Shown: positions 20,061-32,487 of the stretch, piece after piece | Numbering within the stretch: the first letter of the stretch is position 1 | Layout of the letters: each line of letters begins with the position of its first letter | Source of the DNA: Platerodrilus igneus | Taxonomy: Eukaryota > Arthropoda > Insecta > Coleoptera > Lycidae | Assembly (NCBI GenBank): GCA_036346225.1 | Contig: JARFIW010001487.1 | Coordinates: forward strand, 310,001 to 374,000 | Length of the DNA: 64,000 nt | Direction: 5' to 3' | The notes under the pieces: generated by a model | What the model was told of the DNA's origin: nothing | Database searches by the model: none | What the model saw: only the letters and a program-made list of their open reading frames with translations | Program-made: the position numbers and the translations under genes

Positions 20061-20639
20061 AATTAACATTTTGACATTTTGCGGAATTTTTTGTTCGATC
20101 TATGTATCTTAACCGCATGCAAATTTATGCTATTAATGATTATTATACCGAATAAACAGTATTAACGCTTATTGTTATTTTCCAATGGGTTGTTAATAAT
20201 AATACATTTATAAGCTGTAAGTTTTTTCCCCTCTCCCACTAAGAGCTAGTTGAATCAAAAAATAATGTGCTTGTGTTTGAACGCCTATTTGCTAATAAAC
20301 AGATACCTGTCTTTTAGTTTATTGGCTTGCTAATTGGTACTGGTGATAGAAGAAGACCTAAAGTTGCATTTCATACATGTTTGTGCGAAATGTATGCAAA
20401 AATACTTATTGTAAACTTGGATTATATAAAATACAAATTTGTGCTAAAATGATATAGTGTTAAACCTGTGTGGTAAAGAATGGTAACCGATTGTTTGCGC
20501 TTATTGCGAAATGTTGGCGTCTGTATTAGATTAACGATGCATTCCTGTAGATGATACTACTGTGATGTCATAGTCAAAATTGGTACCTTTTTTTGGCAAA
20601 CTTTGGTGTGGTTTGATTTGTGCGGTAGTGGTGAAGATC

Positions 20640-21560
20640 TGGGTGTGTTAAGATGATTAAGGCAAATTTAAAAATTGTCATGCATATGCTCAAATGTGAG
20701 TCAATCTTAAGATGACTTTGTATTTTTATTATGTAATTCTTTAATAAATAAATAATTGATGTAATTAATTGACTCTTAATCAGCTTAATCATCTTAAGGG
20801 AAATTTAGGTATCCCCATGCATATGCTTATATGGGAGTCAAATTTAAGATGACTTTGTATTTTTTATTATGTAATTCTTTAATAAATAAATAATTCATTG
20901 ACGTAATTATATTGACTCTTAATCATCTCTGCATCCCAAGCCATGATTAAGGCAAATTTGGAAATTGTCATGCATATGCTCAAATGGGAGTCAAATTTAA
21001 GATGACTTTGTATTTTTATTATGTAATTCTTTAATAAATAAATAATTAATTGATGTAATTATATTGACTCTTAATCATCTCTGCATCCCAAGCCATGATT
21101 AAGGTAAATTTAAAAATTGTCATGCATATTGTTATATGGGAGTCAAATTTAAGATGACTGTATTTTTATTATGTAATTCTTTAATAAATAAATAATTAAT
21201 TGATGTAATTAAATTAACTCTTAATCAGCTTAATCCGGAAGAATTTGCCTATCCGGTGCCCCTGTCGGGGCCCCGACGGGGGATTGTGGCAAATAAGAAT
21301 TTAATTTGCAAAAGATAGCATTAGGGTTAATGGATTAATCTAGTTATGTATTAGATTAGTTTATTGATGTAATTATATTGACTCTTAATCATATCTGCAT
21401 CCCAAGCCATGATTAAGGCAAATTTAGAAATTGTTATGCATATGCTCAAATGGGAGTCAAATTTAAGATGACTTTGTATTTTTATTATGTAATTCTTTAA
21501 TAAATAAATAATTAATTGATGTAATTAAATTAACTCTTAATCAGCTTAATCCGGAAGAAT
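20640..21560. repeat. Tandem subrepeats in right TIR
   Basis: Mirror of 9580-10340: four to five modules with ATGGGAGTCAAATTTAAGAT, TGACTTTGTATTTTTATTAT and TAATTCTTTAATAAATAAAT, alternating with the TTAGGGTTAATGGATTAATC module. It has one more unit than the left arm by eye. Confidence 0.8.
21259..21282. repeat. GC-rich palindrome in TIR (copy 3)
   Basis: CCCCTGTCGGGGCCCCGACG then GGGG: near-perfect inverted repeat with arms of about 12 bp. Confidence 0.8.
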
Positions 21561-21574
21561 TTGCCTATCTGACG

Positions 21575-21598
21575 CCCCTGTCGGGACCCCGACGGGGG
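21575..21598. repeat. GC-rich palindrome in TIR (copy 4)
   Basis: CCCCTGTCGGGACCCCGACG then GGGG; one central change from copy 3. Confidence 0.8.
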
Positions 21599-22497
21599 AT
21601 TGTGGTAAATAAAAATTTAATTTGCAAAAGATTGCATTAGGGTTAATGGATTAATCTAGTTATGTATTAAATTAGTTTAAAGATTAAATAAATTAGCGGA
21701 AGAATTTGCCTATCCGGTGCAAATATTTGTGATTGTGACAAATAAGAATTTAATTTGCAATAGATTGCATTAGGGTTAATGGGATTAATCTAGTCATGTA
21801 TTAAATTAGTTTAAAGATTAAATAAATTAGCGGAAGAATTTGCCTATCCGGCGGTCTTGGGGAAGGATGCCGAGGGTCCCACGGTCCAGATCAGGGCGCG
21901 TACAAAAGATACTTAGTCGAAGAGAACTATTGTGCAAATATCAGATTTGTGCAATTTTTTGCATGCGTATTGCTTATGGGAGTCAAATTTATGATGACTA
22001 TTGTGCAATTTTTTGCATGTGTATTGCTTATGGGAGTCAAATTTATGATGACTAGCACGAGCCATGCCTGGAGCTAAAAAATGCTTACTTGAAGAAAACT
22101 ATTGTGCAAATTTAGGCGAATATTTGCCGATTAAAGGTTAGATGGTCCAGATGAGAGCAAGATCCGTGCCAGATCGGGGTGCTGACTCCTCGCCAATGTG
22201 CGAATAATTGCGCAAATTAGAATTTAATTAAATTAGCCATGCCTGGGGCTAAAAATTGCTTAGTTGAAGAAAACTATTGTGCAAATTTTGTTGCTAATTG
22301 TGCGAATTCGTTGCAAATGTTGAAATTATCCGTGCCTGGAGCCAAAAGATGCTTAGTCGAAGAAAACTATTGTTCAAAATATCAGATTTGTGCAATTTTT
22401 TGCATGTGTATTGCTTATGGGAGTCAAATTTAAGATGACAATGTTATTTAAATGGGAGTTTTTTTTTCAGAATTGGTTAATTCCTCCTACTCTCCGC

Positions 22498-25047
22498 AAA
22501 GCGGCTTTCAACACCAGGCTTCAGGATGTCACTCCAATGAGCTTCAGACCAACAATTATAATACGTTTACTACTTGTTTAGACAAACATTCCACTATCCA
22601 TTGGTTGTCCTGCAAGCATTTGTAACAAGTTTATTTTTCAGCAATATCTTGACAAATATTTAAGTTAATATTTTTTATACAAAGTTAATTCAAGTATTAT
22701 ATCACTACACAGTCTACGTAAAAATTATTACATGTTGTAAATCCAATATAAGCTTTCGAACTGCGAGCATAAATTATAAGTTAAGCGGTGACAGAAAATA
22801 CCATTTGCGAGCGTCATTATAATAGCTTCCTCCTTCGATAATTATACAAATCGTTGAACTGTTGTTTTAAAGTAAATTTGTTGAGATAAAGATTTGTAAA
22901 TAATTTTCAACTGCAACTTAAAAGAATAGAAATTCATTTTGGTCAAGTCTATGATTATTAGTTGGAATGAATGAGGTTTGATTCTTATTAATTATGAATT
23001 TTTAAAGTGAATGCACAAACTGTGCTGGCCTTGTTTTAATCTGATTACAGGTGTAGCAGTGCATCTTTAACGAACAATATCGAGCCATAAGGTAAGCATC
23101 TATAAGGATTATGTTCTCGTAATATTTTTTGTATAGCGGTATTTGAGTATAGGTTTCCGCATTCCCCTTATACAAACAGACTCAAATTACGTCTTCATTG
23201 TATACAAAAATTCGGTGGCGCCATATTCACTATATTTTTGGTCGCCATCCAACCCCGACCCAAAGCTCATATTCTACCCAGAGCAAATCGCTCGACTAGC
23301 CGCTTAGTCTTTGGAGGTTTCCTCATCTACGAGCCACTTTCCATCTAAACTAACCTTGGGCTCTTTACATCATCAGGAAATCCTCGTTATCTATCCTTGT
23401 GTCTTTCAGCTGGCAATATAGGAATAAAGCAAACTAACCCATTAGTAAGGCAAAACGTTATACATTAACCTTTTGAACCTTTATATCGAATATCCTTAAC
23501 TCACCTACCACACCTACCCCCACCCTTCTCATTCAGACGTATATTATATTTTGTTGAATTTAAATAGGTTTGCAAAGGCTTCCCATCTTTTTGTTGAGTT
23601 TATAGTTAGCGCAAAAATCCCGAATTAATCATTCCAAGGTGTTGTAAGAAATATTCGTATACTACCCAATGCCTAATGAATCGGAATTATTTTATTATTT
23701 TAGCACTGTCCTTCTTTGTGCTAAAGATATTTAGTGATATGTCAAGTGTTTAAAATAAACTTACGAATTAACGTTGTATTAGTTTATATAAAATTTGCAG
23801 ACTTGATTAGCAGTCCCTTATTTTTGTCTATTGTTTTGAAAAGAGTATGGACAAAATTAGTGATAGCGTTAGTAGTTTGAGCTAACAATATTCCCCTATT
23901 CAACAACTGAGTTGAAGTAACTGTTTATACATCTGCGAATAATTTAGGTAATATGATATTTTTAGATGTAGGTCTAACGCTATACTTAAGAAACAATGCC
24001 GTACAATTTTTTATATTATTTTCCATACTAACATCGGAAAAGATTTACAAATCAACGTTCTTGAATTGTGTCGTTATTGATTTCTTCTTTTTTAGGTTGA
24101 ATAATTTCCTTAAATTATTATTGTTGGTATTAGCAGAAATTATTTTACAATATAAAGACATTGAACGTTGGAATTCCAATATAATATTTTGGGGTAAAAT
24201 ACGCCTTGTAGCTTTAATCGAAGTTTCTAGTTGAATATCTAAAATTTTGAGTCCAGAAAATTAAGAACCCCTACAACTTCAACAATCGGGATTGTCAGGA
24301 TTAGTGTGTGGGGTACTCGTCAAGATAACTATCCGCAAGAATAGCATTTCTCAATAGTACACGTAACAGAAAGGCTAAGACTCGTTCTTCAATTTCACAC
24401 CGTATTAAAGCAGGACGAGCCATTAATTAAAAAACACGACAATTATATTTAATGACAACAGTTACAAGAAACGTTTATTCTTAGATATGGTGACCATATC
24501 GTTAGGCCATTTTCTCAATAAAGAAACATAGACACAAAATTTGGGTAACATTTATTCGCATCTTTTGCAGTAATAAGAAAGCGTAAGTACGCTGATTTTT
24601 ATTAACTACTTGATCTCCTTGTAGAGTTAATTTATTTTGATAGTAAAAGTTCATTCGTTCATTCAGTTAGTATTTTATCTATTGACCCACACCCTTTTGT
24701 TTAGTTTAATTTAATTTTAACGTTAGACTTCACTAGATATTGTCTTTAATCGTATACGTTGTAACAATTGTACATTTTTAAGTGCTTATTTTATTCTGTG
24801 TTATCAATGTGAAATCGTTATAACGAATCTGTCGTTGTATAAAATAGGTACTGTGCTTCACTATAGTAAATAAACTACAATTGCATGCCGTTTATGGTAA
24901 ATTTATAATTCACCAACTACTCAAGAGTATTAACTTTTCGAAAACTCGAACTGATTAAAAGGAGATACATATTGCTGTGATCCCCCCAAATAAAATCCTC
25001 CAATGAAACAAACTCAAATATAATGAGTTTACAATATTCTTCTCACG
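22498..25047. other. DNA between the two Polintons, no gene recognised
   Basis: AT-rich sequence flanking both elements. The first about 120 bp after the right TSD is less AT-rich and, joined to the left flank of element A, stays open in one frame (see findings). A modest open frame at 23953-24234 (93 aa, hydrophobic) has no recognisable domain. Confidence 0.5.
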
Positions 25048-25053
25048 AATAAT

Positions 25054-26905
25054 AGTAGCGTGAATAAACCAATTCTGAAAAAAAGCCTCCCATTTAAATA
25101 ACATTGTCATCTTAAATTTGACTCCTATAAGCAAATGCACATGCAAAAAAATTGCACACATCTGGTAACAAAATTTGCACAATAGTTTTCTTCAACTAAG
25201 CATTTTTAGCTCCAGGCAAGGATAATTTAATTAAATTCTAATTCGCTTTTATCTTACAGAATACCCTGTACCATATTAGCAAATATTCGCACATCTGGTA
25301 ACAGTATTAAATAACATTGTCATCTTAAATCTGTGCAACAGTTTTCTTCAACTACGCATTTTTAGCTCCACTCGACACCCTGATCAGAGTGCTAGTCTTT
25401 CCAACCCACAACCGCATCGGCACTTGCAAAAAATAATCGCACATCTGGTAACAGTATTAAATAACATTATCATCTTAAATTTGCACAATAGTTTTCTTCA
25501 ACTAATCATTTTTTGGCTTACGGAGGCATGGATCGCACTCTCGGCACCCTGATCTAGACCATCGGGCCCCCGGCATCCTTTCCCAGGACCACCGGATAAG
25601 CAAATTCTTACGCTAGTTTATTTAATCTTTTAAATCTAATCTAGTACATAACTAGATTAATCCATTAAACCTAATGCAATCGTATGCAAATTAAATTCTT
25701 ATTTGCTACCATCTCAAATATTTGCATAAATCTTGTAGTAACATTGATTAAGTACCATATTACAATGCGGAGTATTTTGAAATAAATCTATCACCCACAA
25801 TCCTAAGGTACTGCTATTGGCTTGGGATGCTGAGATGATTGAGAGTCAATTTAATTACATCAATTACTTAGTTATTTATTAAAGCATTACATAATAAAAT
25901 ATATTGTCATCTTAAATTTGACTCCCATATAAGCATATGCATGGGGATTTCTAAATTTTCCTTAATCATCTCAACACCCCCAGATCTTTACCACTACTGC
26001 ACAATCAAACCACACCAAAATTTGCCAAAAAAGGGGTACTATTTTTGCCTATGACATCTCAGTAGTACCATCTACAGGAATGCATCATTAATCCAATACA
26101 GGCACCACCATTTTTACAATAAGTGCAAACAATCGGTTACCATTCTTTGCCACACAGGTTAACACTATACCTTTTTTTTTTTTATAATCCAAATTTACAA
26201 TAAGTGTTTTTTGCATGCATTTTCGAACAACATTTATGAATGCAACTTTAAGTCTTCTCCTATGATTAGTATAATTACTAAGCTTAATAACCTACTTGTG
26301 GATAAAGTACTTTTAGTGTAAAAAAAATAATTCGCACACCACATAACAAATTTGCAAAACATACTGTTGAATGACAATATACCAGTAGAATAAAATGGAC
26401 AATCCTGCTTCCTCATTTTCTCCAGAATCCCTCATTTCCTCACACATTTACATGTAAATTCCCATAAGGAGGATTTGAGGAGGAGGGACTTGTGCATCTT
26501 TCGAGATAAATATATCTTGCATTTTCATCTTTTGAGATAAATATATCTTGCATTTTCATCTTAGCATCCTCATTCCCTCCCACATCTGGACCAAATAGTT
26601 TTCTTCGACTAGCCATTTCCACTCACAAAATAAACCTATCTTGTTTGGTATCAATTAATATTAGAATTTTCTTAGCTACTCGAATCTCTAGGAATCTTTT
26701 AGATTGCATCATCCCCCAGGGGGCTACCCTCACTTTAAGATTTTTTACCGGCAGCAATTTCAGCCCGCCATTATAAATTTTTTAGACATGCGACACATCA
26801 AATTAGTCTAGAATTTTATGCAGAATCCGAATCTGCAAACAGATTTAAAATCGAACCATCCTATGCAAAGTTATACCCCTTTAAAGTAAGACATATGCTT
26901 TAACC
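25054..26905 (+). repeat. Polinton B left terminal inverted repeat
   Basis: Reverse complement of parts of 57650-61592. The outer section carries the same ATCTTAAATTTGACTCC and TTTTCTTCAACTAAGCA modules as element A. A 33-bp doublet (TTGAGATAAATATATCTTGC + ATTTTCATCT) sits at about 26490-26560. The inner end (26640-26905) is a single copy of a unit that is tandemly doubled in the right arm. Confidence 0.85.
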
Positions 26906-27064
26906 AACTACTTGGAGGTATTAACACAAAGAAATTATGCACACAAAAATTTAATAATTTATTTTATCCGATTCACAGGTTAATAAACTAATAGAATACA
27001 ATTTTTACATTGCAAAGTATAACATTATTTTCTTTGTGTAGTCAAATCCATGCAGTTGAAAGTA

Positions 27065-27150
27065 GCCTGTAACAAAAAAAAAGATTAATGGGTTGTTTAA
27101 AAAGACCTGTAACAAAAAGAGATTAATGTGCTGTATAAAAAGAGAGGAAA
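27065..27150. repeat. 44-bp tandem doublet
   Basis: CCTGTAACAAAAA...GATTAATG(G/T)G(T/C)TGT.TAAAAAGA occurs twice in a row in the noncoding 3' flank of PolB. No gene lies in 26906-27341. Confidence 0.7.
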
Positions 27151-27341
27151 CGTGTTTTCGGTCAATAAGACATATTGTCGTTAATCTAACAATATGTTTT
27201 ACCGTCCGGCGAGTCCACGTGGAGGTAAACACATGTAGCCGGGAGCGAAGGAATTATTAAGGATACGGATGGTAGATATGTCTTATAACTAACTTACATA
27301 CTACTATATATAAACAATAAAATATATACAAATATAAACAA

Positions 27342-30300
27342 CTATCTTATATCTTTATGCCCCCATGCATATGTTGATGTGCTGTTTGGGATGACATAAC
27401 GTTTGTCATCGTCACCCGACAAACTAATCTTATTAATTAGCTGAGTGTACAGCTGATGCTTAATACTACGAATGTATACCATCGTATGCAAGAGGGCGTC
27501 AATATTGTTAACCACCACCTCCCTAAAACTGTCTACACCAATACCAGACACCACATACGGCTGACTCCTTTAATTTTTTTCACTATGCCTTTTTCAGTAA
27601 TAATGCAGTAGGACTTAGCCCTACTACCCACAAACTCTAAAACTAAATTACCGTTAAACTCGTCTTTAAATTTTCCAAGCACTTTCTTATTAACTAAAGG
27701 AATATTGTACTTATTGTTTGTAGGGTAATCACTTGTATCAAAATGGTCAATATTTGCACTAATATCGCTATATAAGTCTTCAGTTTGCACACTATACACT
27801 AAGGAGTCAGTATCCGTATAAAGCAGTGAGAGTCTGGGACCATACAAATGTTTCATGGTTCCATAATGAAAATCGTACATTAAAGTCTTTGACGAATTTA
27901 AAATTGAAATCCTGCATAAATTGGTTTACCGTAAGTAACCTTAACACGGTCCATTTGTATGATTACCAAATCCTCTCCTAAAATCATACAACTATTAAAG
28001 TTTGGCTTGGCGATTAAGTCACTCGCACACAGTTTATTACTATCGCGTTCCCAACGTGCAACAATTTTGACATCTATCCGCTTATCAATATTCTCCATCG
28101 TCTTACCAAAAATAGCATTATTCATGAGCTTGTAGAAATCTTTTTCAAATGCATTATTGGCGAACGTACGTAGACGGGTGTTAAGGTCGATGTAGGTTTT
28201 AAGCCAGGCTGATTAATCAAATTCCAGCACGCGGTAAATAGCAGCTAGTTTAAGTCCATAACGTAAACACTGTTGCAGGTTACGGTAGTGGATTATGTAC
28301 TTAGATTTTTTGAAAAGTGTGGCAAGTAACTTTGGAGTCTTCGATTTTGGAGTAGGAGGAATCATCGTCTCGGGGCAGAAAGGCAAGTCATTGTAAGCGT
28401 GGTGAAGATCTTCCGGATATTGTAAATCAATCTCCAGTATGTACCCTTTGTCAGCAGTTGAAGCTATGTTTAATATTTCTTTTTGAAGCTTTTGCATTAT
28501 ATCTTCCCACTTATAGGTAAATATTGGTTTATAGCCCACCCGTACAAATTGTTGGCGTCGAGATACGTTAGATATTTAGAAGATTCCTCGGGGTTATAAT
28601 TCTCCATATACTTGTTATTGGCTTCGGCATACCGAGCGCTGCATTGGATTAACCCACCGCGAAAACCTTTTTTGACGAAATGATGCATGCCTACATCGGT
28701 CAACAGAGTCAGTTTTACGCCGGTGTGCTTTAACATGGCGTCCCAGCTAAAGCTTGTGACTGTCAGATATTGACAAGGATCCAAATCATAAGTTTTGATG
28801 CAGACATCTCTAAAGTTTTCGAAGACGTCGGCGAGAAGCAACACATCTGTTTTTAAGTATAGATCACTATACTCACCAAGACTCTGAATACTGAACGTTC
28901 TCCAAACTTTTTGGGCATGTCCATAGTGATATCTGCGGATGTCAAGTCGTTGAAGAAGGTTTCTTTCGGGGGTAAATTGGAGTCATTTAACACAAATATG
29001 TTGGTGATATATTTATACGGAGACACTCCTTTCCTAGTCAATAATCCAAAGTGTTCATCATCAGGGAAACATTTTTTCATCTCTATAAACTGTTGAGAGT
29101 TCAAATTTTTCACCAATTTATCCAATCCAGACGCCATAAAACACAGGGAATCGATGAATCGCAGCTGCACTGTAAAATTGATGGATTCATCATCATCATC
29201 ATTGGCTTCATTGTCATTTACTTCATCATCAGACAATCTCACATACTTTGTAAAAGAAATGAATCTTTCCTTGTTATTTGGGATCACCGAGACTTGCTCC
29301 TTATCACACCCCAGCTCCTTTACGATAAAGTGACTGCCGTATCCGCTAAGATTGTGGAACACAACTGGGATAAACCGAGGTACTTTGTATTTTAAATTGC
29401 ACTGGGTATGTGCTGCAAAGCGAAATTTCCCCGTAAGATGGCAGTGATCCCTTACTCGATCATCTCCCAATGGTTTCTTGCAGATGCCACAATCATCTAC
29501 CATATAAAACAATAGCTCGTCTAAAGGTTCCAACGTCGTCATCGATATACTAGTTCTAAGGATTTTACCCAATCTGCAGGCTTCCTCCTTCAACTTCTGC
29601 ATAAAGGATTTTGCAGCTTTAGGTCTTCTATATAATTCAAATTTGTTAAACGAGTCATCGTATGAACATTTGCAAAACCACATGGTTCGTGTTCTTGGAT
29701 GTTATTGGTGAACGAAGAAGATGTATTTGGAGTAGCAGTACTAATAGGTTTTAAAATGCTCTTAAAATCAGCGTATACAACAAAGGGAACTCTCAGTTGT
29801 TTGTGAATATTAACAAATTCCAGCACACATTTAGCAGCAGTTGGCATTGTAGTCACAATATGATTACACTCATGTTTTGCGTGTTGACGGAATTTGTCTT
29901 CGGTGCGGAAAAAGACAAGACATCCATCGCTAACCCATTTATACCCGTCATGCTTTGACAGCTGCTTGTCAACCAATTTTCCCAAGTTCTTGATCCAGCA
30001 GTAATGCGTGTTAACTCCACCTTGGATATGCAATAGGTTAACGTGACGCACCCTTTTCTATGGAGAGGAGGGGTCCAATAATGGGCTTACCCTCTACACC
30101 AAAAACATTAATGCTAATAGCATTCTGCTCCTTAAACTTTGGTATGTTCTTAATCGACATTGGGAACTGTAGTCCTGTCAAGTTGAGTACCGTGTTGTAA
30201 TGCGGGTAGCTACTAACCCTTTCAGGATGAACATGTCCGGGATTCAGCGCCGCCATCAAACTCCACCCAAAACAGGCATTGTCTTGGTTCTGCACGTTAA

Positions 30301-31142
30301 CGATGGCATGATTCTTCCTTACCCCTTTCAGAAGCTCGATAAAATTTAAAAATTAGAAAAAAAATAAATAATTGTAGAAACTAACCAGAATCACGTTCAT
30401 GAAATTCGTCAGACTTAGCCAACATCCTCTCCACAAAGGTGTTGTAGACCCCCTCCAGATCACTGGATGAGGTGCTAACCGTGTTTCGGGTGTTGAAGGA
30501 TTTAACATCCTCTACACCCTCTGGCACACCCATCTTGGTGTGTCCACCAAACACCTACCAGTAGACCTTGAGGGAGGTATGGATAGCCCGCTGTTCCCCG
30601 ACTAAAGTAACAAATCTTTCCTTCTGATCGCCGAGGAAGTCCCGCAGACCTAAAAATACAGTATTAAACAAATATTTTATAGTATTAAATGTACCGGTGG
30701 AATTATTATTTTTCATCCGGTAAGTCGCTATTCTGTTTTTAAAGGCTGTAGCAACCATTTCGACTTCTTCGTCGCCATCGCGAGCCTTAAATGCAGCAGT
30801 CTTGTGAATGTTGGAGCGCTGGTGGGCTGCCAAGTTGGTGACGTTTACTTTACAATCCTCGCACCTGAAGCTCCTCGCTATTTTGGGAGCAGGTCCCTCA
30901 ACCGCTGACAAAGCTGGTCGTTTGACCCCGGAGGGCCCGGCAACTGGCACCACTATACCGTGCTTGGTGTCCTCGTGTCGTTTTAGGTTGTCCTTCCTCG
31001 AGAAGAATGCCGAGCACACATTGCAGGCAAACAAGCCAGTCTTCTTATTTGACACCGATCCATGTTGTTGGAGCTGGTGTCGTTTTAAATTATCACTTCG
31101 CGAGAACGAAACCCCGCAGACATCACAAGTAAAGAAAACCAT
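27342..31142 (-). pseudogene. Polinton protein-primed DNA polymerase B (element B)
   Basis: Minus-strand PolB spread over about eight open pieces. N-terminus (31142 down): two C2H2 fingers (CDVCGVSFSRSDNLKRH; CNVCSAFFSRKDNLKRH), then a third Cys-His unit CEDC...HQRSNIH. Exonuclease: VYADFKSIL (the usual DFE is DFK) and NLSGYGSHF (usual Asp is Gly). Zinc/HNH-like module CGICKKPL...DHCHLTGKFRFAAHTQCN. Polymerase: motif A YLDANNLYGWA near 28530-28560, motif [14 protein letters not shown] near 28090-28125, motif C YTDTDSLVY near 27795-27820, end AWGHKDIR. A gap of about 25 residues near 30330-30390 is replaced by AT-rich, possibly intronic DNA. Frameshifts and two lost exonuclease acids show inactivation. 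Confidence 0.93.
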
Positions 31143-31459
31143 TTCACTATAAATAATTATAAAAACTTTTAACTAGTCAAAGACTAAACAGAAACTGAAT
31201 TATATTGCATCGCACGGTGCTTTTTTACCCAATTGGTATAATTAGGTAGTTTACTTTTAACTTTCACTTCTACTCTAATTGTTTACAGACATTTCAAACC
31301 AGTCTATTCACGTCGGTGAAAATTAACTAGCTTCTTGCTTACGCATTCTAAGTCATCCGAGTACAATTTACGCATGCGCAACAACAATCCTAAAACATTT
31401 AAAAGGATGATCTGCATATGATCCTTTCTCAGTCATCTCAGTTTAATCAGTGCAAAGCA

Positions 31460-32251
31460 ATGGAGTCTGTGGATGTTAATAATGCACAAGTTTCGTATAC
31501 CGAAAATTTGATTAATAAGTTTACGTATAGTTTAAATGAATTGGGTAAACACCCTCATAATGTGGAAATTGGGCTTGTTATAAACCAGAGAATAAAACCC
31601 GTATTACGTTGGTGTGTAACCAGAAATATTGTAGCAACCATGTTCTGGAATTGACATACGAAAATTGGTTAGCATTTACAAATTTTCAAGTGGAATTTCA
31701 AATTAACGTATTTTCTCGCGATGTGCTAAACAGTCGATTAAATGGTGCACCAGAAATGGAAAATCTACACATACAACTAGGAGCTCCGCTCTTTATCGCT
31801 CTGTCACCAGCGTCTGGGTTAACCGAGGACGAACCTTTCCATTTAAAAATAATAATGGGTAATAGTTCGCTAGTTATAACTGAATTAGAGCGTCGTAAAC
31901 TATTCCATATGCGAGAGCTTGTGGAGTATCAATTTAAGCAGTTGGAAAGTCGTGACTTTCCAGCATTGTACATCGAATTAGTAGGGTTTGTTGCTAATTC
32001 TAATTTAAATGATGGCGATTGGTTTACTACTCTGACTGAAGGGGAGAAACGAATTAAAATCTTGGTTGAAGGCGAAGTTCGAATTGGCAATATTTTATTC
32101 TACAACGAATTGAATCAGAGTGCACTAAATGCTTTTGAGCTGGTTATACGTTTTCCGGATATATTTGTGCGAGACGTAACACGAACAAGAACATTAGTAG
32201 AAATATTTAAATTTGTCGGATTCTGAAGATTCTGGCTATGGTGATAACTAG
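31460..32251 (+). pseudogene. Homologue of the 281-aa divergent gene (element B)
   Basis: Starts MESVDVNNAQVSYTENLINK, 318 bp from the PolB start and divergent from it. One frameshift lies near 31625 (frame change between 31418-31654 and 31609-32226) and another near 32222, after which the conserved tail SEDSGYGDN is read in the new frame and ends at 32251. It matches the element A protein along its length (FQVEF, (R/S)DFPALY, AR/RTLVEIF, EDSGY). The DSGxxS pattern of A is here DSGYGD. Function unknown. Confidence 0.8.
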
Positions 32252-32487
32252 AGGGAGTATCTTATAAAAGACAGTTGCGTGTAATTATAAATAGTTGTTT
32301 ACTATAACTACAACTACGATCACAGCTCAAGAGACGTAGATGTTGATGTACATATATTATTATTGTGTAAATATATTGTTTAAGTAGTTTGTGAAACTAT
32401 AATATATTGTAAATTTTTTTTGATGATAAATTGAAAAAGTATAAATAGACTTGTTGTTGTTTTTTTTTAGTATAGTTTGAAATTTTT
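32252..32487. promoter_or_regulatory. Leader before the PLA2-like gene
   Basis: AT-rich 236-bp spacer with a TATAAATAG at 32440 and a T-tract ending TTTTTTTTAG at 32461-32470, which could be a promoter or a splice acceptor before the PLA2-like ORF. Inference from position. Confidence 0.35.

Larger units (their letters stand above)
8648..22491. mobile_element. Polinton/Maverick element A (internally deleted)
   Basis: 13.84-kb element. The left end starts AGTAGGAGGAATTAACC and the right end is its reverse complement. It is flanked by a perfect 6-bp duplication, CTCCGC, at 8642-8647 and 22492-22497. A 6-bp target duplication and AG...CT termini are Polinton hallmarks. Long terminal inverted repeats (about 2.9 and 3.3 kb) surround the N-terminal half of PolB (plus strand), a divergent 281-aa gene, and remnants of MCP, a pipsqueak-HTH ORF and the packaging ATPase (minus strand). 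Integrase, protease, PLA2 and penton genes are not found. It is a non-autonomous derivative of the same family as element B. Confidence 0.9.
19208..22491 (-). repeat. Polinton A right terminal inverted repeat
   Basis: Mirror of 8648-11545. The inner edge begins GCTTTTTGGTTTAGATATTG right after the truncated PolB. It differs from the left arm mainly by an extra segment, about 19626-20117, that carries the 99-aa gene. The outer end, GGTTAATTCCTCCTACT, is followed by the CTCCGC duplication. Confidence 0.9.
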
